From contig JACKDR010000020.1 of the NCBI GenBank assembly GCA_020633495.1, positions 85,910 through 149,909 of the forward strand: a stretch of DNA of 64,000 nucleotides. Reading direction: 5' to 3'. Position numbers and translations under genes: made by a program. The notes beneath the pieces were generated by a model. That model searched no databases, was not told where the DNA came from, and was given only the letters and a program-made list of their open reading frames with translations. The DNA is from Kofleriaceae bacterium. Lineage in GTDB: Bacteria > Myxococcota_A > Polyangia > Haliangiales > Haliangiaceae. Of this stretch, positions 52,768-63,707 are shown in pieces. Each line of letters begins with the position of its first letter. Positions within the stretch are counted from its first letter, which is position 1.

Positions 52768-54057
52768 ATGGATCTGCGCGCCGAGTTCCCCGAGCTGCCC
52801 GCGTCGCTCTTGTGGAAGACCGAGCTGTTGTTCCGCGGCATCCGCTTCTCCGACGCCCTCGCCGCCGCCGCCGCCGAGGGCGCGGCGCCCAACTTCTGGC
52901 CGTACCGGCGCCGCGACGCCTACGGCGGCACCGAGGCGGTGCCGGTGCCGTACCTGTTCCACCTCGACGGCGGCGGCGTGGCCCGGGTCCGGGTCGACGA
53001 CGCCAGCCCGTACCGGGTCGGGCGCGCCCACCCCGGCGCGCCGTTCGCGCTGTACAGCGACGATCGCGACGACGACGGCGGCGACGGCGCCCTGTGCGAG
53101 GTCGCGTTCGTGCCCCGCCACGGCTGGCAGGACGCCCGCACCCGCGACGGCCTGACCCCGCTCGAGGCCGGCGTCGAGCAGCTCGGCGACATGGTCGTGG
53201 TCAACGTCGCGCCCGGCTGCGAGTACTTCCGCGCCACCGCCGACGGCAAGTCGCTGCGCTGCACCTACTGCGGCTACGGCCGCTTCGATCACCGCGCCCG
53301 CGCCCTCGGCCAGCACCCCGGCCAGGTCGATCTCGATCCCGCCGCGCTGGCCCGCCTCGACGAGGTCCTGCGCCTGGTGGTCGGCCACGCCGAGGTCCAC
53401 CACGTCTACATCACCGGCGGCTCGGTGCTCGATCCCGCCGACGAGACCCGTCGGTTCCTGCCGGTGGTCGAGGCGGTGCGCCGCGCCGTCGGCGATCGCC
53501 TGCGGGTCACGATCGGCTGCGGCGCCGTCGACGCGCCGGACTCGGCGCGGCTGCGCGACGCCGGCGCCGACAGCGCCTGCTACAACCTCGAGGTCTGGGA
53601 CGCCGCGACCTTCCGCGCCGCGTGCCCGGGCAAGCACGCCCACGTCGGCCGCGACCGCTGGCTGGCCGCGCTGCACGGCGCGGTCGACGTCTTCGGCCGC
53701 GGCAACGTGGCGTCGGCGATGGTCGCCGGCCTCGAGCTGCGGCCGCCGGCGCCCGGCATGTCGGCCGAGGCGATGCTGGCCAGCATCGTCGAGGGCGCGA
53801 CCCACCTGCTCGACCACGGCATCGTGCCGGTGTACTCGCCGCTGTGGCCGGTGCCCGGCACTCACTACCAGCCCGCCGACGGCATCAGCCCGGCGCAGTA
53901 CCTGGCGCTCGAGCACGCGGTCTACCGCCTGCGCGAGGCGCGCGACTTCCCCATCCCGGCGTGGCTCCTGTGCCCGGGCTGCTCGTACATGCTGCTCGAG
54001 GTCGACTTCGACCGCGCCTTCGGCCTCGGCGCGGCGCCGGCCGGCGCGGGCGCGTGA
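52768..54057 (+). CDS. Radical SAM protein with non-canonical CX13CX2C motif
   Basis: A 429-residue soluble protein. The putative cluster ligands are C151, C165 and C168 (VAPGCEYF, then LRCTYCGYGRF), that is C-x13-C-x2-C instead of Cx3Cx2C. The barrel continues with HHVYITGGSVLDPADETRRFLPVVEAV, LRVTIGCGAVDAPDSARLRDAGADSACYNLEVWDAATF and GIVPVYSPLWPVPGT. The TGGS, Y-N-L-E-V-W and PVYSP elements follow the usual order of SAM-binding strands (GGE-like, then the late barrel strands). A C-terminal LLCPGCSYMLLEVD pair may bind a second metal. The gene stands alone between ASST-like and FG-GAP genes. The reaction is unknown. Confidence 0.78.
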   Translation: MDLRAEFPELPASLLWKTELLFRGIRFSDALAAAAAEGAAPNFWPYRRRDAYGGTEAVPVPYLFHLDGGGVARVRVDDASPYRVGRAHPGAPFALYSDDRDDDGGDGALCEVAFVPRHGWQDARTRDGLTPLEAGVEQLGDMVVVNVAPGCEYFRATADGKSLRCTYCGYGRFDHRARALGQHPGQVDLDPAALARLDEVLRLVVGHAEVHHVYITGGSVLDPADETRRFLPVVEAVRRAVGDRLRVTIGCGAVDAPDSARLRDAGADSACYNLEVWDAATFRAACPGKHAHVGRDRWLAALHGAVDVFGRGNVASAMVAGLELRPPAPGMSAEAMLASIVEGATHLLDHGIVPVYSPLWPVPGTHYQPADGISPAQYLALEHAVYRLREARDFPIPAWLLCPGCSYMLLEVDFDRAFGLGAAPAGAGA

Positions 54058-54060
54058 CCG

Positions 54061-55491
54061 CTACGGCGCGCCCAGCCAGGTCAGCTCGGCCAGGCGCATG
54101 TCGCGATCGGGATCGAGGTCGCCGGCGTCGAGGTCGGTGAACGTGATCGCCCCGCCGCCCGCCGTCGTGTTCCACAGGACGTGGAACGGCTCCGGCGGAT
54201 CGTTGCGGTCGATCGAGAACACCAGGTCGACGTCGCCGTCGCCGTCGAGATCACCGGCGTCGATGCCCCACGGCTCCCAGGTCCGCGTCGGATCGAGCGC
54301 GTCGGCGCTCGACCACAGCGTGGCGCCGTCGGCGTCGACCACCAGCACCTCGCCGTAGCGATCGGCGAGCACGACCTCGTCCTTGCCGTCGCCGTCGAGG
54401 TCGGCGCAGGCCAGGGCCACGACGCTGGCGTCGACCCCGACCAGGTCCCACAGGCCCTGCCCCGGCGAGCCGTTGCTGATCCGGTAGACGTCGTCGCCGC
54501 CGAAGCCGCCGACCACCAGCTCGCGGCGGGCGTCGCCGGTGACGTCGCAGAAGGCCAGGCTGGTGACGCCGTCGCGCGCGATCGCGGCGGCGGCGTCGAC
54601 CACCCAGGCGCCGTTCTGGCGCCGGATCACCGCGACGTCGCCGTCGAAGTAGCCGGCGACCAGATCGAGATCGCCGTCGTCGTCGAGGTCCCACGGCGCG
54701 ACGTCGGTCAGATCGCCGGCGCCGTCGGCGGTGCCGTCGACGACGTGGACCAGCGGCTGGAACGCGCCCGCCTGCAGCGTGCTGACGTAGCCGCCGGTGG
54801 CGCCGGCGGCCAGCAGGTCGAGGTCGCCGTCGCGGTCGAGGTCGACCCAGCGGACGCGGCGGCCGTCCCAGAACGCCGAGCCGCCGTCGGAGAAGTAGCC
54901 GCACGGCGTCACCGGCTGGCCGGCGAACACCGGCTCGAGCTGGAGCTCGCCGGCGGCCCAGCCGTCGTTGCGGTAGACCCGCAGCGTGCACTGGCTGACC
55001 GCCGCCAGATCGGCGTCGCCGTCGCCGTCGTAGTCGGCCCAGGCGACGTCGGCGACGTAGCCGTCGGCGTCGGTCAGCAGCAGCTCGCCCGGATCGACGA
55101 ACCCGGCGCCGCCCCATCGCGCCCAGGTCGCGCTGTCGTAGCCGCCGAACGACACCGTGTCGACGCAGCGAGCGTCGCACAGCGCGTCGGCGTGCTCGGT
55201 GCAGCGCTCGTCCCACCCGCTGTCGCAGCAGCTGGGGTCGACCGCGCACACCGCGAGCGTGCACTGCGACGCCGACGCGGCCCGGGGTGGTCCGATCAGG
55301 CACTCGCGGCACGGCACGCCGGCGGACGCCAGGCACACCGGCGGCGGGGCGTCGAACGGCGGGGTCTCGCTGCCGGTGTCGGCGTCGACGATCGCGGCGT
55401 CACCGCCGCCGCCGCCACCGCCGCCGCACCCGGCGACCAGCGCCGCCGCGACCGCCGCGACCACACCCGCCCGCGACCGCCGCGCGCTCAC
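54061..55491 (-). CDS. FG-GAP/VCBS repeat lipoprotein, paralogue A
   Basis: A 476-residue lipoprotein: lipobox VAGC followed by poly-Gly, an Asp/Ala linker, then a Cys-rich module (LASAGVPCRECLIGPPRA, CAVDPSCCDSGWDERCTEHADALCDARC). The rest is a seven-bladed-propeller pattern of Ca-binding FG-GAP repeats: WADYDGDGDADLAAV, DLDRDGDLDLLAA, DLDDDGDLDLVAG, DLDGDGKDEVVLAD, DLDGDGDVDLVF. Such proteins are surface-exposed in myxobacteria, often in adhesion or predation; the role here is not known. The GTG at 55491 overlaps its paralogue upstream by 4 bp (GTGA). The stop lies 3 bp from that of the convergent radical SAM gene. Confidence 0.86.
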   Translation of the reverse strand: MSARRSRAGVVAAVAAALVAGCGGGGGGGGDAAIVDADTGSETPPFDAPPPVCLASAGVPCRECLIGPPRAASASQCTLAVCAVDPSCCDSGWDERCTEHADALCDARCVDTVSFGGYDSATWARWGGAGFVDPGELLLTDADGYVADVAWADYDGDGDADLAAVSQCTLRVYRNDGWAAGELQLEPVFAGQPVTPCGYFSDGGSAFWDGRRVRWVDLDRDGDLDLLAAGATGGYVSTLQAGAFQPLVHVVDGTADGAGDLTDVAPWDLDDDGDLDLVAGYFDGDVAVIRRQNGAWVVDAAAAIARDGVTSLAFCDVTGDARRELVVGGFGGDDVYRISNGSPGQGLWDLVGVDASVVALACADLDGDGKDEVVLADRYGEVLVVDADGATLWSSADALDPTRTWEPWGIDAGDLDGDGDVDLVFSIDRNDPPEPFHVLWNTTAGGGAITFTDLDAGDLDPDRDMRLAELTWLGAP

Positions 55492-56885
55492 GGCGCCCCC
55501 AGGTGGGTCAGCTCGACCCGGCGCATGTCGTGGCCGGGCAAGAAGTCGTCGAACGCCTCGTGGACGTAGCTCGGCGACGCCGTGCCCTGGTTCCAGAACA
55601 CGTGGATCGGCTGCGGGTCGTCGGGCCCGGCGGCGGCGACCACCACGTCGTCGTCGCCGTCGCCGTCGAGATCGCCGACGTCGATGCCGCCGGCGGGCAC
55701 CGTCACCGGCGGATCGAGGTCGACCGCCGACGACCACGCGACCTGGCCGGTGGCGTCGACCAGGCGCACCGTGCCGTCGTAGCTGACCGCCGCGATCATC
55801 GGCGCGCCGGTCGCGAGCGTGCCGCAGTCGCCGTCGCTGAACCCGCCGGGGACCCCGGCGAAGACCTGGCCGGCGACCCCGCCGCCGCCGAGGTAGTAGG
55901 CCCACAGCGACTCGCCCACGATCACCAGCTCGCGGCCGCTGCCGCCGCCGAGGTCGCACAGCTCGACCGCGGCGGCGGCGCCGTCGGCCTGCCAGGTGAG
56001 ATCGCGGGTCCAGCCGCCGCTGCCCTGGCGGTAGATCCGCGCCGGCTCGTTGGCGAAGCCGATCACCGCGTCGAGATCGCCGTCGCCGTCGAGATCGATC
56101 AGCGTCAGGTCACCGATCGCGCCGGCGCTGGCCGGGACCAGGTCGCCGGCGCGCTCGAAGCCGCCCGCCACCTGCCGGACCCAGAACGCGCCACCGGTGC
56201 CGGCGAACACGGCGTCGAGATCGCCGTCGTGGTCCATGTCGATCCAGCGGGCGCGGTGGCCGCCGAACCGCTCGGTCCAGGGCAGCTGATCGCAGCCGGC
56301 GACCGGCAGGTCCTCGAACACGCCGACCCGGGTCAGCACCCCGCCGGCCCAGCCGTCGTCGCGCAGGATGCGCACCGCGCACTCGCCGGCGGTGGCGGCG
56401 TCGGGATCGCCGTCGCCGTCGACGTCGGCCCACGCCACCGCGTCGATGAACAGGTCGGGGTCCGACAGCCAGGCGCCGCTGGTGAAGCTGGCGCCGCCCC
56501 ACCGGCCGTAGGTGACGCTGGTGAAGCCGCCGGCGGTGACCGCGTCGGCGCAGCGGGCGTCCGGGCACTGGCGATCGGCGAGCTCGACGCAGCGCTCGTC
56601 CCAGCCGCGCGCGCAGCAGCTGGGGTCGACGGCGCAGACCTCCTGCTCGCACGCCGTGCCGGCGGCGTAGCCGGGCGGCCCCTCGAGGCACTCGCCGCAG
56701 GTGTCGCCGACGAAGCGACACGGCGGCGGCGGGTTCTCGCTGCCCCAGGCGTCGACCGCCGGAGGGTTCTCGCTGCCGCCGAACGCGTCGATCGCGGCGG
56801 CGTCGCCGCCACCGCCGCTGCCGCCGCAGCCGGTGATCATGACGAACGCGGTGGCGAAGACGGTCCGTGGCCGGCGACGGGGCAT
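55488..56885 (-). CDS. FG-GAP/VCBS repeat lipoprotein, paralogue B
   Basis: A 465-residue lipoprotein (ITGC lipobox) with the same layout as its neighbour: poly-Gly, linker SENPPAVDAWGSENPP, the Cys module (CGECLEGPPGYAAG, CAVDPSCCARGWDERCVELADRQCPDARC), then FG-GAP repeats (DVDGDGDPDAATA, DMDHDGDLDAVFA, DLDGDGDLDAVIG, DLDGDGDDDVVVA). Both paralogues end in MRxxELTxLGAP. The ATG at 56885 follows TACGAT by 5 nt. The 4-bp overlap and shared ending make a translationally coupled tandem duplication likely. Confidence 0.86.
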   Translation of the reverse strand: MPRRRPRTVFATAFVMITGCGGSGGGGDAAAIDAFGGSENPPAVDAWGSENPPPPCRFVGDTCGECLEGPPGYAAGTACEQEVCAVDPSCCARGWDERCVELADRQCPDARCADAVTAGGFTSVTYGRWGGASFTSGAWLSDPDLFIDAVAWADVDGDGDPDAATAGECAVRILRDDGWAGGVLTRVGVFEDLPVAGCDQLPWTERFGGHRARWIDMDHDGDLDAVFAGTGGAFWVRQVAGGFERAGDLVPASAGAIGDLTLIDLDGDGDLDAVIGFANEPARIYRQGSGGWTRDLTWQADGAAAAVELCDLGGGSGRELVIVGESLWAYYLGGGGVAGQVFAGVPGGFSDGDCGTLATGAPMIAAVSYDGTVRLVDATGQVAWSSAVDLDPPVTVPAGGIDVGDLDGDGDDDVVVAAAGPDDPQPIHVFWNQGTASPSYVHEAFDDFLPGHDMRRVELTHLGAP

Positions 56886-56986
56886 GGGGCATCGTAGCCG
56901 GACCGCGGCGCCGCCGCGCCGGCGTCGTGCGGTCCCGCGCCGCCGCCGGTGATCACGGCCACGGCGCCCGGCAGGCGCCGCGCCGG

Positions 56987-57865
56987 TCAGCCGACGCCGA
57001 TCTGGATCTCGGCGAGGACGCCGTAGTGGTCGCTGGCGCAGACCTCGTCGGCGCCCTCGCCGTCGCGATCGGTCAGCACGACCTCGCAGCGGTGCACCGT
57101 GCCGCGGCCGTCCTTCTTGCGGCTGGTCACCAGCACGTAGTCGATGCGGCGATCGATGTCGAGCGAGCGCAGCGGCCGGGTCTGCTCGTTGTCCGACGAC
57201 CACGTGATGCCCTGCGCCGGGCCGTCGCCGGGGCCGGGCTCGGGGTGCAGGCGGAGCCAGGCGTCCTGCCAGTGGGTGCGGCGCCCGGCCAGCGTGCACA
57301 GCCCGCGCAGGAAGCGGACCTCGTCGGCGTCGGGGGTGGCGTTGAGGTCGCCGCACAGGATCTGCGGCGCGTCGGTGTTGCCGCGGCCCAGCGCCCGGAT
57401 CGCGTCGTCGACCGCGACCACCTGGTGCTCGCGGGCGAGGCCGTCGTCGAGGCGGTAGTGCAGGTGCGTGGTGTGGACCCAGATCGGCCCGGCCGGGGTG
57501 TCGAGCCGCGCCGACAGCAGCAGCCGCGCCTCGGTCGGGCGGGCCTCGGGCAGCGGCAGCGCGCGGTGCTCGAGCACCGGGTGGCGCGACAGGATGGCCA
57601 GGCCCTCCTGCCCCGCCGCCATGCCGACCCGCAGGGCGTCGTCGTCCCAGCGCAGGCTGACCTCGTAGATCGCGGTCATGCCGAGCGCGTCGGCGAGGAC
57701 GTCGGCGGTGGTGCGGCCGTCGCGGCCGTCGAGCGGGCGGACCTCCTGCAGGCACACGACGTCGGGCGCGAGCGCCGCGAGCTGGCGGCCGGCCAGGGCC
57801 AGGCGCCGATCGAGCGGCGGCTCGGTGCCCCAGAGGTTGAGCGTGACCACCCGCAGGCGGGTCAT
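56987..57865 (-). CDS. Endonuclease/exonuclease/phosphatase family protein
   Basis: A 292-residue EEP-fold protein without signal peptide. The motifs appear in order: RVVTLNLWGTEPP, VVCLQEVRPLDGRDGRTT (metal-binding Glu), HTTHLHYRLD, LCGDLNATPDADEVRFL, DIDRRIDYVLV and ASDHYGVLAEI (catalytic His). The fold covers nucleases, phosphatases and lipid phosphatases, so the substrate is open. ATG 57865 overlaps the queD stop by 4 bp (ATGA); the pair is co-translated, though a functional link is not obvious. Confidence 0.88.
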   Translation of the reverse strand: MTRLRVVTLNLWGTEPPLDRRLALAGRQLAALAPDVVCLQEVRPLDGRDGRTTADVLADALGMTAIYEVSLRWDDDALRVGMAAGQEGLAILSRHPVLEHRALPLPEARPTEARLLLSARLDTPAGPIWVHTTHLHYRLDDGLAREHQVVAVDDAIRALGRGNTDAPQILCGDLNATPDADEVRFLRGLCTLAGRRTHWQDAWLRLHPEPGPGDGPAQGITWSSDNEQTRPLRSLDIDRRIDYVLVTSRKKDGRGTVHRCEVVLTDRDGEGADEVCASDHYGVLAEIQIGVG

Positions 57866-58230
57866 CGCCCGGGACCCGTGTAGACGCAGCGCGAGTCGAA
57901 GGTCTCGGCGACCCGCAGCTCGACCAGCCCGGGCAGCACCGGGCCCAGGCGGGCCCAGATCCACGCCGCGATGACCTCGGAGGTCGGGTTGTCGAGGCCG
58001 TCGATCTCGTTGAGCAGCTGGTGGTCGAGCGCCCCGACCACCGGCTCGACCGCGGCCGAGATGTCGGCGTAGTCGATCACCCAGCCGGTGTCGGCGCCGA
58101 GGCCGCCCTCGACCACGACGGTGACGCAGTAGCTGTGGCCGTGGATGCGGCCGCACCGGTGCCCGGCCGGGACCCGGGGGAGGAAGTGCGCCGCCTCGAA
58201 GCGGACGTCCTGTTCGACGCGCATCGGCAT
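57862..58230 (-). CDS. queD: 6-carboxy-tetrahydropterin synthase / PTPS family (QueD)
   Basis: A 122-residue enzyme of the pyruvoyltetrahydropterin synthase fold. Zinc ligands are H15 (FEAAHFL), H30 and H32 (RIHGHSY). The catalytic Cys is C26 (HRCGRIHGH), and a late acidic motif is ETFDSRCVY. In bacteria it makes 6-carboxy-tetrahydropterin for queuosine and related 7-deazaguanines; queC and queE are not in this window. ATG 58230 has TAGCTT 11 nt upstream; MRVEQ at 58224 is an alternative start. It is divergent from the MFS gene. Confidence 0.88.
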   Translation of the reverse strand: MPMRVEQDVRFEAAHFLPRVPAGHRCGRIHGHSYCVTVVVEGGLGADTGWVIDYADISAAVEPVVGALDHQLLNEIDGLDNPTSEVIAAWIWARLGPVLPGLVELRVAETFDSRCVYTGPGR

Positions 58231-58288
58231 GATGGGGCGGCAAGCTACCGGATCGTGACGCCGCCGCCAACCGTGCTAGCAATCGGGC

Positions 58289-59539
58289 GTGCCACCCCGC
58301 CTGCGGTCCCGCCTCGCCGAGTGGGCGGAGCTCGACCACCGGGTGTGGCGGATGGCCGGCGCCCGCGCCGTCAACACCATGGGCATGTCCCTGGTGATGT
58401 CGTTCCTGGGCATCTACGTGGTCGAGAGCCGGGGCTACCCGGCGTGGCTGTACGGGGTGTGCGCGCTGGCCGCGAACCTGGCCCAGTCGATGGCGTCGGC
58501 GTGGGCCGGCGAGCTGTCCGATCGCATCGGCCGGCGCCCGCTGATCACCGGCTCGCTGGTGGTGCGCGCCTTCGTGATCTCGGTGCTCGGCCTGCAGGTC
58601 CTGCTCGACGCACCGCTGTGGGCGCTGGCGATCAACTTCGCGGCGTCGAGCGCGCTGCGCGGCGGCTTCGAGCCGGTGGCCTACGCCCTGGTCGCCGACG
58701 TGTGCCGGCCCGACCAGCGCATCGCCGCGTTCGGGCTGCAGCGCATGGGCACCAACCTGGGCTGGGCGATGGGCCCGGCGATCGGCGGCCTGCTGACGGT
58801 GTGGCTGCCCTACGGCGCGGTCTTCTTCATCACCGGCGCCGCCCTGCTGGCGGCGGCGTGGACCACCACCGGCGTGCCCGAGTCGCGGGCCGCCGCGGCC
58901 GGCGGCGGTGACCGGGTCGCGCTCGGCGACGCCTTCCGCGAGGCCTGGCGCAACCCGCCGCTCTTGGCCCTCCTGGCCGCGACCTTCCTGTTCGCGCTGG
59001 TCCACACCCAGCTGTTCTCGACGTTCTCGATCTACTGGGCCGACGTCATGGGTCTGCCCAAGGCGTCGATCGGCCTGCTCTACACGATCAACGGGGTCGG
59101 CGTGCTGCTGTTCCAGGTCCCGGCGATCGGGCTGATCCGGCGGATCGGCGTCCGCCGCGCCATGATCGGCGCCGCCGCGGTCTACGTCGTGGCCTACCTG
59201 ACGATGGGCGCGGCCCGCGGCTTCGCCGGCGCCGCGATCGCGGTCGCGGTCATCACGATGGCGGAGATCGTGTTCTCGCCGGCGCACCAGACCGCCGCCG
59301 CCGAGAGCGGCGACCCGAGCCGGCGCGGCCGCACCTTCGGCGTCGTCGGCTTCGCGCAGATCCTGGGCGTCGCGTTCGCGCCCCTGTACGGCGGCACCCT
59401 GCTCGACCAGCTCGGCCACCACCCGCTGTTGATGTGGGGCGGGGTCGCGGTGATGGCGGTGCTGCTGACCGCCACGACCTCGATCTACGCCGCGCTGCAG
59501 CAGCGCGAATCTCGCGCCACCGGGTCGCAACTGGGGTAA
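58289..59539 (+). CDS. Major facilitator superfamily transporter
   Basis: A 416-residue polytopic membrane protein with about 12 helices. The loop 2-3 signature is GELSDRIGRRPLITGSL. Further features are SALRGGFEPVAYALVADVC, RMGTNLGWAMGPAIGGLL (motif C-like) and QVPAIGLIRRIGVRRAMIG in loop 8-9. This layout suggests a proton-driven drug or metabolite efflux carrier, but the substrate cannot be read from sequence. GTG 58289 follows TAGCAA by 6 nt. It is transcribed divergently from queD; a functional link is not evident. Confidence 0.88.
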   Translation: MPPRLRSRLAEWAELDHRVWRMAGARAVNTMGMSLVMSFLGIYVVESRGYPAWLYGVCALAANLAQSMASAWAGELSDRIGRRPLITGSLVVRAFVISVLGLQVLLDAPLWALAINFAASSALRGGFEPVAYALVADVCRPDQRIAAFGLQRMGTNLGWAMGPAIGGLLTVWLPYGAVFFITGAALLAAAWTTTGVPESRAAAAGGGDRVALGDAFREAWRNPPLLALLAATFLFALVHTQLFSTFSIYWADVMGLPKASIGLLYTINGVGVLLFQVPAIGLIRRIGVRRAMIGAAAVYVVAYLTMGAARGFAGAAIAVAVITMAEIVFSPAHQTAAAESGDPSRRGRTFGVVGFAQILGVAFAPLYGGTLLDQLGHHPLLMWGGVAVMAVLLTATTSIYAALQQRESRATGSQLG

Positions 59540-59550
59540 TCCTCGGCGCC

Positions 59551-60981
59551 ATGGCCAGCACGCCCCGCGGGATCCTGTTGTTCGGCTGCGCCGTCGCGCT
59601 CGCGCCGGCCGCGTGTGGCGGCGACGACGGCGGCGCCGCGCCCGACGCCGCGCCGCCGCCGGCGTGGCATCGCGACCTGCCGCCGGCCAGCGTCATGGGC
59701 GCGCCCCGCGGCCTGCAGCCGCAGCGCGGCATCATCCACCTGCACTCGCCGTACTCGCACGACGCCTGCGACGGCGCGCCCCGCGACGGCACCACCGGCG
59801 CCGTCGACGAGGCCTGCCTCGCCGACCTGCGCGCGGCGCTGTGCACGACCCGCATCGACTACGCCGCGCTGTCGGATCACGACGACACGATGGCCGACGA
59901 GGACTTCGCGACGCTGTTCTCGATGCGCGGCGACGACACCGCGGTCACCGACGGCGACGGCAACCAGATCGGCTCGCGGATCCACTGCGACGACGGCCAC
60001 ACCGTGCTGGTCACGGTCGGCGGCGAGAACCCGATCATGCCGATCATGCTCGACCACCACGTCGCCGGCACGATCCAGGAGCGCCACGACACCTACAACG
60101 CCGACACCCCCGCGGCGGTGGCCGCGTTCCGCGCCGCCGGCGCCACCGTGTGGATCGCCCACACCGAGCAGCGCACCACCCCCGAGCTGGTGACGCTGCA
60201 GCCCGACGGCATCGAAGTCTACCAGCTCCACGCCAACCTCGATCCCGGGATCCGCGCCGACTACCTCGGCCTGCCCGCCGCCGGCGCGATCACCGCGGTC
60301 GCCGAGTTCGCCGACACCGGCGACGCCGCGCTCGAGCCCGACGTCGCGCTGCTGTCGTTCCTCGAGCCCAACACGCCGTCGCTCGATCGCTGGGACGAGG
60401 TCCTGGCGATGGGCATGCACGTCGCCGGCTCCGGCGGGACCGACGCCCACCAGAACGCGCTGCCCGTCATCCTGCGCGACGGCGAGCGCGGCGACTCGTA
60501 CCGCCGCATGCTGCGCTGGTTCGGCAACATCGCGCTGGTCACCGACGCCGGCGACCCGGCGGCGATCGAGGACGCGGTCCGCCGCGGCCGCATGTACCTG
60601 GCGTTCGAGCTGTTCGGCACCCCGGTCGGGTTCGACGCCCGCGCCGTGTGCGCGACCGCCACCGCCGAGATGGGCGACACCGTCGGCCCCGGCGACGGCT
60701 GCACCCTCGAGGTCGACGTCCCGACGATCTACCAGCTCGACCCGTCGCTGCCGGCGCCGGTGATCGAGGCGCGGATCCTGCGGATCGACGCCGGCGGCCC
60801 CACCGAGGTCGCGCGCGGCGCCGGCCCCACCCTGGCGACCCCGCTCGACGCCGCCGGGGCCTACCGGGTCGAGGTCACGATCCAGCCCCGCCACCTCGGC
60901 CCGTACCTCGGCCACCTCGGCACCGATCTCGCCGACCGCGTCGTGCCGTGGATCTACGGCAACCCCGTCTACGTCGAGTAG
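59551..60981 (+). CDS. PHP-domain lipoprotein
   Basis: A 476-residue predicted lipoprotein (AAC lipobox after a hydrophobic signal). The polymerase-and-histidinol-phosphatase metal motifs are visible in order: IIHLHSPYSHDACDG, YAALSDHDDTMA, VWIAHTEQRT and GSGGTDAHQNALP. Metal-dependent phosphoesterase activity in the envelope is expected. The C-terminal 120 residues (RVEVTIQPRHLGPYLGHLG) are beta-rich. Three to four Cys pairs suggest disulfides. ATG 59551 is preceded by TAATCC at 8 nt. Confidence 0.83.
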   Translation: MASTPRGILLFGCAVALAPAACGGDDGGAAPDAAPPPAWHRDLPPASVMGAPRGLQPQRGIIHLHSPYSHDACDGAPRDGTTGAVDEACLADLRAALCTTRIDYAALSDHDDTMADEDFATLFSMRGDDTAVTDGDGNQIGSRIHCDDGHTVLVTVGGENPIMPIMLDHHVAGTIQERHDTYNADTPAAVAAFRAAGATVWIAHTEQRTTPELVTLQPDGIEVYQLHANLDPGIRADYLGLPAAGAITAVAEFADTGDAALEPDVALLSFLEPNTPSLDRWDEVLAMGMHVAGSGGTDAHQNALPVILRDGERGDSYRRMLRWFGNIALVTDAGDPAAIEDAVRRGRMYLAFELFGTPVGFDARAVCATATAEMGDTVGPGDGCTLEVDVPTIYQLDPSLPAPVIEARILRIDAGGPTEVARGAGPTLATPLDAAGAYRVEVTIQPRHLGPYLGHLGTDLADRVVPWIYGNPVYVE

Positions 60982-61049
60982 CCCGGGCCCGGCCCGGCTT
61001 CGATCCCGGTCACGCGCCGCGGCGCCGCCGACCTGCTAGCCTGGAGCCG

Positions 61050-61577
61050 ATGCGCGCGGTCCTGCTCGTCGCCCTCGTCCCCGCCCTGGCCCTGCCGCCG
61101 TCCGGCTGCGGCGGCGCCGGCGACGGCACCTGCAACCAGGACTTCGACTGCGCCAGCGCCGAGGTCTGCGCCAACAACCACGCCTGCCGCGACGCCGACC
61201 GGGTCTACGCCGTGACCGTGGCGTGGACGCTGAGCGGCCAGCCGGCCAGCGCCGACACCTGCGCGCTGATCGATCACCTCGAGCTCGAGGTCGGCGAGAG
61301 CTTCGGCGCCGACTACGCCCACTTCGCGCCGGTGCCGTGCGACCCGGGCCGGTTCCCGTTCAGCAAGCTGCCCGACACCTACGACTACGCCCGGCTCGAC
61401 GTCGTCACCGGCGGCCAGAGCCTGATCGAGAGCCACCGCGGCACGATCGGCCCGTCGACCGGCACGATCACGTTCGATCTCGACAGCGCCGCGCCGCTGC
61501 CCGACGCCGCGATCGTCGTCGACGCGCCGGCGTCGATCGACGGCGGCGCGATCGTCGACGCCGGCGTCGGCGACTGA
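61050..61577 (+). CDS. Small Cys-rich lipoprotein
   Basis: A 175-residue predicted lipoprotein (lipobox SGC). A Cys-rich module of the kind seen in myxobacterial secreted proteins follows (CNQDFDCASAEVCANNHACRDADRVY), then a beta-sandwich (YAVTVAWTLSGQPASADTC, LELEVGESFGADYAHF) and an Asp/Ala-rich C-terminus (PDAAIVVDAPASIDGGAIVDAG). Function unknown. ATG 61050 follows TAGCCT by 7 nt. It is downstream of the PHP lipoprotein and may be co-exported with it. Confidence 0.78.
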   Translation: MRAVLLVALVPALALPPSGCGGAGDGTCNQDFDCASAEVCANNHACRDADRVYAVTVAWTLSGQPASADTCALIDHLELEVGESFGADYAHFAPVPCDPGRFPFSKLPDTYDYARLDVVTGGQSLIESHRGTIGPSTGTITFDLDSAAPLPDAAIVVDAPASIDGGAIVDAGVGD

Positions 61578-61699
61578 CCGCGAGGTCGCGCGGCGACGCG
61601 GCCTGACACCACGCGTCAACGCGGCGAGCCGCGGCGCGGCAACACGCGCGCCGCGATCGCTTCGTCGCGCCCCGAGGTGCGGGCGCCGGCGACTCCCGC

Positions 61700-61705
61700 T
61701 ATCCT
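61700..61705 (+). promoter_or_regulatory. Candidate -10 element (TATCCT) for the pyruvate dehydrogenase operon
   Basis: TATCCT ends 9 nt before the pdhA ATG. The spacer is GCGCCCCCC, almost the same as before thrS (GCGCCGCCC). No Shine-Dalgarno site is present. Confidence 0.45.
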
Positions 61706-61714
61706 GCGCCCCCC

Positions 61715-62713
<999 letters not shown>

Positions 62714-62715
62714 CC

Positions 62716-63696
<981 letters not shown>

Positions 63697-63707
63697 AGGA
63701 GGAACCC

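Noticed and set aside
58289..59539. Membership of the MFS gene in a queuosine salvage pair with queD
   Set aside because: The genes only share a divergent promoter region, and the carrier shows no family feature linking it to 7-deazaguanine transport.
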